A stretch of 64,000 nt of DNA, from contig CP136064.1 of NCBI GenBank assembly GCA_032622095.1, forward strand, positions 250,978,484 through 251,042,483. The letters are read 5' to 3'. This document shows, piece after piece, positions 43,413 through 53,724 of this stretch. The translations under genes were made by a program, and so were the position numbers. Under the pieces are notes generated by a model, which was given only the letters and a program-made list of their open reading frames with translations, ran no database searches and was not told the origin of the DNA. This stretch comes from Siphonodentalium dalli (Eukaryota; Mollusca; Scaphopoda; Gadilida; Siphonodentaliidae). Position 1 is the stretch's first letter, and each line of letters opens with the position of its first letter.

Positions 43413-43905
43413 AGGTACGGTTGGCCTTGGCGGTGGGTATCCTGTGAAATATTTCCACCCGTCAAAAACCGCCACAAACAGAAAGAACATCAAAATGTAG
43501 ACAGACTTTGTCCGTATACAAATAAGAAATATCGCATAAACAGTATGTTATTGTCAAATGTTTGACAATTGTTATGTAAACAAAAGCATAAAAATTTACT
43601 TTTCTGGTGTTTGTTTATATTATGATAGTAAACATAAAGAGCGTTCTTTGTTGGTGAATTCCTGATATGGAACTAATAAAGAGCGTTTATGCCATTTGTG
43701 TGTGATTAGCCAGTAGCATTGTGCTGTCTTCTGTAACACAATCATGCTCTTGCTTAGGTAAAATATAGTAGGTCTTTATGATAATATGCTGTTTACGTGA
43801 TGGTCATGATATATATGAACGAAACTGTATGCGTTTTAATGTTTTTCTGTTTACAGTGATTAGAACAAATATGAATATTTTCGACAACTAAGGCCTCACG
43901 TGCCT
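43413..43905 (-). mobile_element. 'AGGCACG' TTAA element, copy 2 (493 bp, inverted)
   Basis: TTAA at 43409-43412 and 43906-43909, ends AGGTACGGTTGGCC and CACGTGCCT. Nearly identical to the reverse complement of 20545-21038. Host words GATACGAT lie on both sides, so it may interrupt a GATACGAT-rich sequence. Confidence 0.85.
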
Positions 43906-43909
43906 TTAA

Positions 43910-45087
43910 TTAACTTGATTCCCTGCATCATGATACACATGGCACAATACGATACGTATACTGTTTGAAAGTGTATCGCGATACAATGAATTCACAATAA
44001 ATTGTTATATCCCTAGTACCAAACTTCCTTGAATTTGAACCTGTTGTAGAGAGGGGTTACACTATTTTGAATATCAGTAAGGCTAAACTTCTGAGCAGCA
44101 ATATATTAAAAATTTGTGAGTCTCTAGGGACTGTCTAACACATGTCAGGTACGAACAGGAGGCTGTCCCACATTTTCAAAAGTGTGCCGGACTTTGGTAT
44201 CTTCGCGAATACAAATTTCCATTTCTATGATTGTGGTTATGCTCACAAAAATACTGTCAGATATGAGGCTCAAATACAAACGACCGGACATCAGGCTGTT
44301 TTGCATCTAACATAGTCCATGTCTGCTCGTACGAAAAACAGCTAAGATACCTGCATTAGGATAGCGAAATGCTGTTTTTTTTTATATCTTAGCTGGTTTT
44401 CATATGAGCAAACATGGACTACATCTACTAGTAACAATGTCCAGGTATGATCAAACAATGGCATAATAATAATATAAGTTTTTACCCATTTCACACTGCC
44501 AATCCATCACCTTTACTAGTAATGATATCCTATGCAACAAAAGTCAATGCATGTATAAACTGATGAGACAGTGCTGTTAGACATGGATCAATAATGTTTG
44601 ATGTTCAGCATTCATATTAAGCTTGTAAATAATGCCTCAGGCAAGCATTCAACAAATTAAAACTTCAACACATGGCAAGGTCAATAGCATATACACATAC
44701 TACGCAATGTAAATCCTTTGATTAAACTTCAGGTATATTATCTAAAACAATCATCAGTCGAAATGCGAAAAAATTAATTATACATTAGATACATGTACCT
44801 GTACCACAGGCTACAGAGCAGAGAAAAGCTAATAAAGTAAGTCATGAAAGCTAATAAACTAAGTCCTGGGGCATCAACCTACCAGTAGATGATCCTTATT
44901 TATAGGGCAACAGGAGGTCAACAGCTGACCCCGGTTGACCCAAAATCCTCAGAAGAAATACTCATCGAAATTGCCCATGGCAACAAGCAATCCATGGGAA
45001 ATGCTGTGGCAACATGTGTAATTTAACATGCCACAGCATTAAATTTGCTGTGGGACATTTTTCCTAATTTGGAGTGCTGGATATACT
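43910..45087. other. No gene; one inverted pair
   Basis: An inverted repeat at 44308-44425 is described separately. Otherwise AT-rich with no notable frame. Confidence 0.4.
44308..44425. repeat. 118-bp inverted repeat
   Basis: ATAGTCCATGTCTGCTCGTA on the left and GAGCAAACATGGACTACAT on the right; arms also include AACAGCTAAGATA / TATCTTAGCTGGTT. About 45 bp per arm with a short spacer. Confidence 0.7.
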
Positions 45088-45340
45088 AGTAATGTGTCTG
45101 ACATTTATAGCAGAATGAGGTCCCCAGAGGGTAAACTTAATGACAGTATCCCCAACAGCCGGCCAGCATCACATCATTTTAGTTACTTTTTCTCTTCTGT
45201 TCAGTTTCCATATCCCATAATTTGCAGAAGATAAAATGCATAAATGAGGTGACTTAGGTGTGAACAACACCAACTTTAACTGGGGAACTTGAATCTGATC
45301 ATACCGAAAGGTCCCCCCATAGCAGTTGAGGCATTTTCGC
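45088..45340. repeat. Foldback element, 'GAATGAGG' family, decayed
   Basis: ATGTGTCTGACATTTATAGC and GAATGAGGTCCCCAGAGGGT on the left, middle segment to CATAGCAGTTGAGGC; right hairpin lost. Confidence 0.65.
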
Positions 45341-45635
45341 ATTTTATAAATTGTACTTGCCTGATAAAAGGCCCAGTGTCCAATAAGATGGGGCCTACGT
45401 GTACATGTACATGCTGCTGAATTTCATATATGCTGTAGAATATATAATGCTGTAAATTTGCTGAAGAAAACTACAAAGTACCATACATGTATCTTGCTGT
45501 TGTTGGAGAAATTTCTAAGCAATGATATTTGAGAAATATTTACTCCGGAACATAAAACTTCAACATGCAGTTCATTGAATTCCTACTAGCAGTTATTCAA
45601 ATTCCTTTTGGGTGATTTCGGACACTAGCACATGG
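45341..45635. other. No recognised feature
   Basis: Short unassigned stretch with ACATGTACATG motifs. Confidence 0.4.
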
Positions 45636-45643
45636 TAGGCATC

Positions 45644-46213
45644 CAGGTTTCGCGCTGCCGCTTGCCAAATTTGCCAATTGCCAAAATAATTCACATTTAG
45701 CAAAACATATTTTCATTTGGCAAAAGTTTTGGCAAGTAATTTTTTAATTCCTCAAGCAATTTGAAAAATATTGATCAATCAATACTATTAATTTCAGGAA
45801 ACTCTTACAACATAGTTATATTAGTGGTGTTTTATAAGGTTTAGGGAAAGTTAACAGCCCTATTAAGATGGAGTTAATCTCATAGCATTAGTACTGATGG
45901 TTGGAGGGATTACTAATCCTTCTGTGATGTGCCCTTCTGATGGAGAAACCCTTCTACCATTGTATTGTTCGGTAATTGGCTTATTGTTGTATGATAAACC
46001 GCAATTGAGATGCGAGTATAATTAATTATTAACTAACTGTTTTTCTATCGATATCAAAAGTCGTTCAAACCGTGAGTGTCATAAGACTTAAGGTTGCAGA
46101 AAATGATACTATCAGGGATAGCAATTGGCAATTGCTAAAAATAATTTGGCAAAAAATATTTTCATTGGGCAATTTTTTTGGCAAAAGTAAATTTCGGTCC
46201 AGAGCGCACCCTG
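45644..46213. mobile_element. hAT-type MITE, copy 2 (570 bp)
   Basis: Ends CAGGTTTCGCGCTGCCGC and GGTCCAGAGCGCACCCTG, close to those of 25131-25655 in opposite orientation. Flanks TAGGCATC (45636-45643) and TAGACATC (46214-46221) match at 7 of 8 positions. Subterminal TTGCCAAATTTGCCAATTGC words recur. Confidence 0.8.
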
Positions 46214-46221
46214 TAGACATC

Positions 46222-47922
46222 TTCCGTCATGATCTGCCAATATAGCCTAATATTCTATCTCATCATAAATTAAATGTGTCCTAGCCCGTCAATAGGCCTA
46301 AATAAAGTATAATTTCTATTTTGAACCCCATCATAGCGACATTGTAATGTCTGTTTTTGTTACCCACCTCCCCAGTTGGTGTACGAAATCACCACATCAA
46401 CAGTATGAATATGAAGTGCAAGGGGTGTGAGCTTTCCTCATTGAATCTAATGTCATAACAAAATACATGTACTACACATATGGTGAATGTGTACCAGGCA
46501 TGTGCAGGTCTGAATATTTCCCATCAATATTCTGCATGATTTCCACACATTTATTCACACACAACTGACCCAAGCATGTGAATAAATATGGACTAATAGG
46601 TACGTGCAAAAAAACAGACATAAGAGTTGCAGAAACAAAATGACAGACAGCAGCTACATGTAGATAGAACTTTCATTTACTAAGCAATAATATCAAATTT
46701 GAGACGTAATTTGTTTTATTAAAATGTACTTTTACTTCCACGAAGTACAAGCAGAAAGTTAAGACAGTTGTTGCCCAATTTCCCACATTAAGCTCGTCCT
46801 AACCACTATCAAACCAGCTGCCGATTCGTAGTAACCTCGTCCTAGCCACTATCAAACCAGCTGCCGATTCGTAGTAACCTGACCCTTTCTGCCTTTGTAC
46901 CTGGTACATGTACATGTAGATGGGCTTTAAAATTAGGTCATCATTGCATTCCTGTTAATTAGAATGTATTCGGTCATTGGGCCTTCTAAGTTATGACATA
47001 CTTAATTCTTTACACACTGAGGGCACCAGATGATTTTCCACATGCTGTTGAACTTTTTCACCACAGTGAAAATAGTGAACAAGTCTGTTATTATTTGGAG
47101 TTAGTGCATCTCAGTTGTAGTGTTGGTGCATCTCAGTAGTAGCGTGAGGCCAAAAAAAAAAAATTCTCTCTTTCCGATAACAGTGGGAAAATTTTCCAGA
47201 TAGGCAGGTAGGGATTTTTTTTAAACCGTAAGCGATTTATTAGTGCAGTCACAGTCCCATGGAATATGGTAGATCCATATGTATAGAAAATGAGCCAAGC
47301 ATTGGATAAAAGCATGTCCCTTCAATTCATTCACTCAGCAGTAAGATCGCTACCAACAATTGAGCTTAATAACCAACTTATATTTGCTCTTGGGATTGGG
47401 GAAAATGATAAATATTCACATTGACACTCTAACTCTGACTAGCCTTCTGGAGAAAATTGAAAAAAGAATTGAGGCAAACAAGAAAATCTCAGACAGGCAG
47501 GGTATCGGAAACAAAGAGGTTTTTTGTTTGGCTTAAGGCCTATAATTTTAGCTCCAATAATCCAGTTATTATAATGATTTGCTTTATCAATGAACCATTT
47601 TAATTCAAAATCGTTTGTCCTGGTCCATGCCTTTTTAATAAATCAAAATTTATCTAATTACCGTACAGATACTGATACGGTACTGGTCCCTCTATATAGT
47701 TCTATTTTGAGTTCTATTCAAGTGTATGTATGAATTGGGCCAACGCGACGCGACCATGGCAATGGTATTTCCTGCAGCACATTGGTTGGGGTTATGGGGG
47801 TGGCCCAATATTGGGCCAACACGAACAGCTGCACGGCACTTCAATTATATAGTGTACATGTGATACATCTCAATGGGCATGATATGTAGGGTATACCTAT
47901 ACTTTATGTTCTGTAAACTCAT
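46222..47922. other. No gene recognised; one short duplication
   Basis: A 43-bp unit (CACTATCAAACCAGCTGCCG core) is tandemly duplicated at 46794-46879. GGGCCAAC words around 47738-47822 belong to a small repeat also near 49.1, 54.1 and 61.26 kb. No other structure seen. Confidence 0.45.
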
Positions 47923-47925
47923 GTA

Positions 47926-48308
47926 CCCCGCTGGATAAAACAAGTGTCCATTGGCACCGCGGTGTATTTGCCGTTCGGCCCGCAGTGTCAGAGTTTGTAA
48001 CTGGAGTTGAGCACCGCGGCCGAACAGCAAGTACACCGCGGCCGAACAGCAACTACACTGCAGTCGAACGGCAAGCACACCACGGCCGAAAGGCATGTAC
48101 ACCATGCTTAGATTTCTGGTTTGTATTGACTTTTTTCAGTTTAATGAACGTACACCGTGGCAACTACATGTACACCATGGCCGAACAGCAAGTACACCAC
48201 GGCCCAACTGTAGTTAGCCAGTGGAGCCGTGGTGTAATTGCATTTCAGCCGCGGTGGCAACGCTAACTGCACCACGGTTAAGTGGACACTTGTTTTGTCC
48301 AGCAGGGT
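47926..48308. mobile_element. TA-flanked TIR element with 22-bp GC-rich internal repeats
   Basis: Ends CCCCGCTGGATAAAACAAGT and ACTTGTTTTGTCCAGCAGGG, with TA outside both. Inside, 22-bp units start at 48012, 48034, 48056, 48078 and 48100 (CACCGCGGCCGAACAGCAAG core), with more scattered relatives to 48210. The TA flanks suggest Tc1/mariner-type mobilisation. Frames across it are repeat-derived. Confidence 0.75.
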
Positions 48309-48422
48309 ACAATCATTGCTGACACAATATACATGTACCTGTATGAAATGATGTGTCATAAAATATGTTGGATTGTTTTGGTTGGTAGATATAAGTTATA
48401 GTGAAGAATACTTACACATTAA

Positions 48423-48961
48423 AGGCACGGGTGGCGTTCGTTGCAGAAATATTCATATTTGTTCAAATCGCCATCAACGGAAGGAATATTAAAATATATA
48501 TAGTTTTGTTCATATGCCAAACATAATCAGTGTTTAAATACCGTAGTAATAGTATATTGTCGCCAATACGTACAATGGTGTATGTAAACAAGAACCTTCT
48601 CGTGTTACAGAAGTTTTGCTTCTGTTTACATACAACTGTATATGTAACACAGCGCAATTCTATTGGTTAATCACACACAAATGATATAAACGCTCTTTAT
48701 TATTTCCATATCAGGAAAACAGTAACAAATAATGCTCTTATGTTTACCATATCCGGATCTAAACAAAAGCCAGGTTCTGTAACGTTTTTTGCTTTTGTTT
48801 ACATAACAAAGGAAAAACATTTGAATAACATACTGTTTATGCTATATTACTGATTGGTATAAGAACAAAGTCTGTCTATATTTTACTATTTCTGTTTATG
48901 GCAGTGTTTGACAGAGCTGAATAGTTTAACAGCATACACACCGCCAACGCCGCCTGTATCT
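48423..48961 (+). mobile_element. 'AGGCACG' TTAA element, diverged subfamily (539 bp)
   Basis: TTAA at 48419-48422 and 48962-48965; ends AGGCACGGGTGGCGTTCG and CCGCCAACGCCGCCTGTATC plus T. Close to 41755-42215, more distant from 20545-21038. Confidence 0.75.
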
Positions 48962-49099
48962 TTAACTGACATACTAGTACATGCAATAGTTTCTCACAAG
49001 CTAGCCTTAGATAGTGATATGGTGATATAAACTGAAGTATGAACGGATTATCGGATGCCAAAAATATAATTAAAATAGAATTCCCAGCGTTACACTAAC

Positions 49100-49250
49100 T
49101 AATTGTTTGAGGTCCAAACATTGTCAAACCATTGGGCCAATGTTATGACAACTAATGGGTTTAGTTTCCAATGTTGTCCCTCTGTTGGGCCAATGATATG
49201 CCAACCATGTGGACTGGTTATCAACATTGGCCCAACGATCTGCATTAGGG
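49100..49250. repeat. 'CATTGGCCCAAC' inverted repeat, copy 1
   Basis: CCATTGGGCCAATGTTATGA on the left and ATCAACATTGGCCCAACG on the right, with internal TGTTGGGCCAATGATATGCC. Relatives at 54055-54180 and around 61255-61300 (GTTGGGCCAACC ... TTTAGTTTCCAAC). Confidence 0.6.
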
Positions 49251-49374
49251 ATACAGACCGGACTGAAAAAAATAAAACATTCTGGTACTGTACCGGTTCG
49301 CAAACTTGAATGCAATTACATAGATGTATGCCTAGCTTAAGAACTGTCCTACTGGGGTTTAGTAGTGACAATAT

Positions 49375-49497
49375 ACAGTTGTTGCCCTTTTTCTCGGGAG
49401 ACATTGAGATTTGTCACCCGCTCGAGAACGGAATGTCATTCCGTTCTCGAGCGGGTGACAAATCTCGATGTCTCCCGAGAAAAAGGGCAACAACTGT
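49375..49497. repeat. 123-bp near-perfect palindrome
   Basis: Starts ACAGTTGTTGCCCTTTTTCT and ends with its exact complement. The centre is GGAATGTCATTCC, so there is almost no spacer. Arms include GGGAGACATTGAGATTTGTC with a single visible difference (CATTGAG / CTCGATG). A weaker relative (GTCTCCCGG, GCGGGCGACA, TTTGTCGCCCGG) is at 50129-50200. Confidence 0.9.
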
Positions 49498-50576
49498 TTT
49501 GTTATCCGATTATACCACAGGAAAAAATCCTTGCCATCCACATGCACGATGTTGCACTGAGTCACGAGTGCTATTTTTCCCGATTATGTATATTTTCAGT
49601 AACTACTTATCGTCCTATAGGATTTCTGTTCCATAAACGATAGTCAAGCCGTTAAGCGTTTGATAATCAGCGTTTAATTACGATCATTTTGGTGGTAAAA
49701 TCGTCAATATCGGTCCATGCAATGTAAACCAATAAGCCATAAGGTATGTTATCGCCTTCTGCAATGTGGCATATTCAATATTCGCGACAAACGTATGCAT
49801 TACGTTGTCCATCAGCAAACATTTATAACCGACCAACCTCAAGGGATCCACTCTTTCAATCTTGCACCATAATGTCGACATGAACATATTGAATCACCGA
49901 GATGTTTCGATGTAAAAAGGACATAATAACGCTTGTCCGATAAAAGTATCAACTTAAAAGTTCGAATATTAGTTTTCACTAAATATATGCAAATTAGCAA
50001 ACACCACAACTGGTGTGTTTTGCGAATCCGTGGGGTATATAAGATCTATGATTTTAGTACATCGTAGTTATGTGAAATAGGTGAGTTACTGCAGTGTGTG
50101 TTTGGAGATATTCTTGCAATATAACATCAGGCGGGCGACAAAAACAATGTCTCCCGGCTCAGCGGGCGACAGTGTGATTTGTCGCCCGGCACGTGACAGG
50201 ACATGGGCCAATCAGAAGGGTGGAAAATAGAGAGGAGGGTAACAATGACTGATGTCAGACAAGAGAGCGAATTACCATCAATAACATGTCAACTAACCCT
50301 CATCTACTTTTCAATGTACTGAACATACCGGTATGTCATGATTGCGATATACTAGCCTATGGTATACATATAGTTGGCAATATCTAACTCCAAGTAATTA
50401 ATCCAATACCATCCGGTACGCATACCTGCATGTCAGAAATTTACCAATCTATCTGGAATATGTTGTTTGGCTAATGGCAATGCTAAGATCAAAACGTTAT
50501 GAGTGCTGAAAGAGTTGGAGAATTTGCACTCAACCCAATCATAGCATGTGGGGGGATAGCGGAAACAAGAACTACA
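49498..50576. other. No gene recognised
   Basis: Only the short GGGCGACA-rich inverted stretch at 50129-50200 stands out. Frames are up to 67 codons. Confidence 0.4.
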
Positions 50577-50935
50577 CCCATAAAAATCCCCCTTGGTGTC
50601 ACCTTGGTGAAACCAAGGTACCACCTTGGTTCACCATGGTGGTAGCACAGTAAAGTGGTACCACGGTGAAAACACCACGGTGGTACCAAGGTGGTAGCAC
50701 AGTAAAGTTTTTGTACCAAGGTGAAACCATGGTGGCACCACGGTGGTAGCACAGTAAAGTTTTTGTACCAAGGTGAAACCATGGTGGCACCAAACCTGAC
50801 CAAGGTATCACCATGGTGGTAGCACAGTAAAGTTTTTCTATCAAGGTGAAACCATGGTGGCACCAAGTATAACCACGGTGGTAGCACAGCACTAGTGAAG
50901 TTTTTCAATCAAGGTACTAATTTCGGGGGCTGATT
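50577..50935. repeat. CACGGTGGTAGCAC repeats at the left end of a possible 3.1-kb element
   Basis: GCACAGTAAAG recurs at 50645, 50697, 50749 and 50822, with a variant at 50884, interleaved with ACCAAGGTGAAACCATGGTG. The left edge CCCATAAAAATCCCCCTTGG is the inverse of 53703-53724. Minus-strand frames of 139 and 97 codons here (CATTLVPPW-type) are translations of the repeat. Confidence 0.8.
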
Positions 50936-51867
50936 ATTTTTTTTAAATTCCGATCTAACAAGTGATGGATTATGCAATTTATGGACAACAAAATTCCAAA
51001 TAATGTTTTTAAAAGGTTCAATACCCCATGTGGCTTTAACAGTTCTATTGTCGGAGAGCTTTATTGTCGCGATCCTGGGTTTGTAATTATGAAAACAAAA
51101 CAAATATATCATGGCGGATGTGCCCTTTGAAATCGAAAGTTATAAAATTAAAAAGTGAAACGGGAACTGGAATATGGAATTGAGTCATACAAAATGTGCG
51201 CCGTTTTAGATATCTCAATTATTAATATAATGCCACTGTGAATAATTGATTGTATATACTTTGTGTAGAAATAATCCAGATGAAGCAAAATATCCATAAA
51301 ACAACCTCAACGATCCGTTTCTTTCTGCAAGCCGCCTTTTCAAACAGGCGAAATTTGAGCGGTCTATTTTTGAAATTAAAAACCGCCGCTGCCATGATTC
51401 AGTACATCCAAATTTCAACTCAAACTTCGAAGTGAAATGGTGTGTTGACACGGAAACCGGCGAGCTCGCCAATTTTGAATGCGATGAACAGTGGAGACTG
51501 GATAGGAAAATTCAATGACCATGAAATTCGGATTCAGTTGATCAACCATGAAATTCCAGTGATGTTCCATATACATTCAAGTATATTAGGATCTAGGCCA
51601 GCCCAAGTCGACACTGCCATGAGTCGTTTTCGTACTGAAGTTCTGATGGCGATGCCACTGTGCACAATGCAGGTAACAGTATACTGACACTGTCTGCAGT
51701 GCAGGTGAGGTGGCTGCCCTTGAATAAGTTGAACTTGAATTGATTTTCCCCAGGGATCATGCATAGAAGCCATGGAACTTGATGAAGATTAAGGTCATAA
51801 ACTTCAAGGAACATTCTTTTAAAATTGTTCATCTTACAAATCCTGTGTCAAGTTCAAGTTAGTACCG
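50936..51867. other. Unassigned; GC-richer patch at 51.29-51.50 kb
   Basis: Contains an ATGGCGGATGTGCCCTTTG start followed by only 17 codons (51111), and opposing short frames over 51215-51690. Nothing I recognise. Confidence 0.4.
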
Positions 51868-52368
51868 CTGATGGGGTCATTGTCAGAAGGCATTGATCAC
51901 AATCGTGGCCAGATTTTTAAATCGATCACAAATGTACCCAGCTTTTCTATGGTGATCACATTTGTAGCCAGCTTTTCATATTCATGCGTGCATTAGGTTA
52001 TAAATAATCTACGGTAATTTTTCTGAGTTGGTGGATGAAAAACAACTTGACTTTTAAATTGATATTTAATAGTTCTGTCTAATAACCTGAGAGGTTTCCG
52101 ATCAATGTCATTAGAATGCTCGAATTATATGCCATTAATGTAATTTAAGTTGATAAACAAAGTCAGTTTTGGAGCATGATGACGACATTTTAGTCACAAA
52201 CGCGATGATGTCATATTTCGCGCCATATAAAGCATGCGATTAGAAAAGCTGGCTATGAATGTGATCGCCGGTGAAAAGCTGGCTACATTTGTGATCGATT
52301 TAAAAAGCTGGCTATATACCGTTACGAATGTGACCGGAGCCTTGTGACAATGAATGACCCCATCGGCC
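51868..52368. mobile_element. Mutator-like MITE (501 bp) with perfect 9-bp TSD
   Basis: TTAGTACCG is repeated exactly at 51859-51867 and 52369-52377. Ends: CTGATGGGGTCATTGTCA and, on the complement of the right end, GGCCGATGGGGTCATTCATT. Inside, AAATCGATCACAAATGTA and its complement, and AGCTGGCTA / TAGCCAGCTTTTC words, form inverted subterminal repeats. Nine-base duplications with long inverted ends are typical of Mutator-like elements. No transposase frame. Confidence 0.8.
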
Positions 52369-52377
52369 TTAGTACCG

Positions 52378-53340
52378 GTACTTACTAGTAGTCATACAAT
52401 GAAACGACTTTGCATATGTACGTACTAGCTACATGGACAAACGATGGTACAATATGTCAAATTCAATTATATGTGACCGCCTTCGCAGATTGCTGATCCA
52501 TATGCTGCTTCAGAAAGTTCAGAATCCAAGTTCCAGTAGATGTTTGTCTAGGTACATGTTCATGTTTTACGCATACATGTATGAAGTTCCCCAACAGAAC
52601 ATCAAAAAGTTCCCATATGTCAAATGATGGAATACGATCTCTATGTACGGGCATAGCTAAAGTAGAGTTTCATGACATGACCTATGTACAGGTGTGTGTG
52701 CACATTATTTACGTAGAACAATATTGCAATTGAATTAAATTTAGATCTAATATAATTATTATTTAAATGGTGCCTCGTTATTTCTTATATATGTTATCCA
52801 GTTATCCTGGGCATAAATTTACAGGCCACATGTTGACCTGCACACATTCTTCCTAGTCTGACATTAAAATGCTAACTATGTACTCAAAAATGTTTGTGGT
52901 TCATGTTTCCCTATACCAGCCCAGCCTATTCTAAACACACCAACCCCAGATTTTCATGGTGTCAAGAATTTTGTTGAAAAATAATTTTTATTTCTCAGAT
53001 ATTCAGAATGGACTCTTTGGTATCTGTCATAGCATATTGTGTTTATTACCGCTTCATATACAAAGAAAATAATGCATTAAGAGCCGAAAAATCATAAGAA
53101 TGTCAAAATTATATAAATAAAATTATATTTCAAGCTTGCCTATACCATACTGGTCCGAATTTTTCTGACATGTAACTTGACACAAACCTTTATTTTTCTT
53201 TGGTCTTACATTCTTGTTATATACATTTGTTTGAAATTCACCTTATTTAGCTCAAGAGTTGGTTGCAGTAAGTATGCAGGAAGCTGAGTAATTTGTTGCA
53301 CGCTTTCCGCAAACAATTATCTGCTGCGAAAACGTTTATC
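52378..53340. other. No gene; a lone long-TIR terminus
   Basis: 52598-52685 (AAAGTTCCCATATGTCAAAT ... GGAATACGATCTCTATGTAC) resembles one terminus of the 22565 element. The rest is unassigned. Confidence 0.4.
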
Positions 53341-53349
53341 ATGCAAATT

Positions 53350-53724
53350 AGTTTGCGGCAAACCACAGTATACCACCATGGTAACACCACGGTAACACCA
53401 CGGTAAACCACAGTATACCATCATGGTAACACCACGGTAAACCAAAGTATGTAAACCACAGTATACCACCACGGTAAACCACAGTATACCATCATGGTAA
53501 CACCACGGTAAACCATGGTAAAAAAAACAAGATATATTGGCCACCTATCGTGGTGTCACCATGGTGGTTTACCACCATGGTAACACCTCGGTAAACCACC
53601 AGTGTTACCACCATGGTAAACCACCATGGTGACACCACGATAGGTGGCCAATATATCTCGTTTTTTTGCCATGGTTTACTGTGGTGTTTTACCATGGTGG
53701 TACCAAGGGGGATTTTTATATGGG
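53350..53724. repeat. CCATGG-rich repeats with a strong palindrome
   Basis: Words such as ACCACGGTAAACCACAGTAT recur from 53351 to 53518. From 53508 to 53680 the sequence is an inverted repeat: ATATTGGCCACCTATCGTGG, then TGTCACCATGGTGGTTTA on the left and the exact complement on the right. The right edge CAAGGGGGATTTTTATATGG mirrors 50577-50597. CCATGG and CCATGGTGG occur many times. Confidence 0.85.

Noticed and set aside
50489-50908. 139- and 97-codon minus-strand frames with repeated CATTLVPPW-like words
   Set aside because: Translation of the CACGGTGGTAGCAC repeat.
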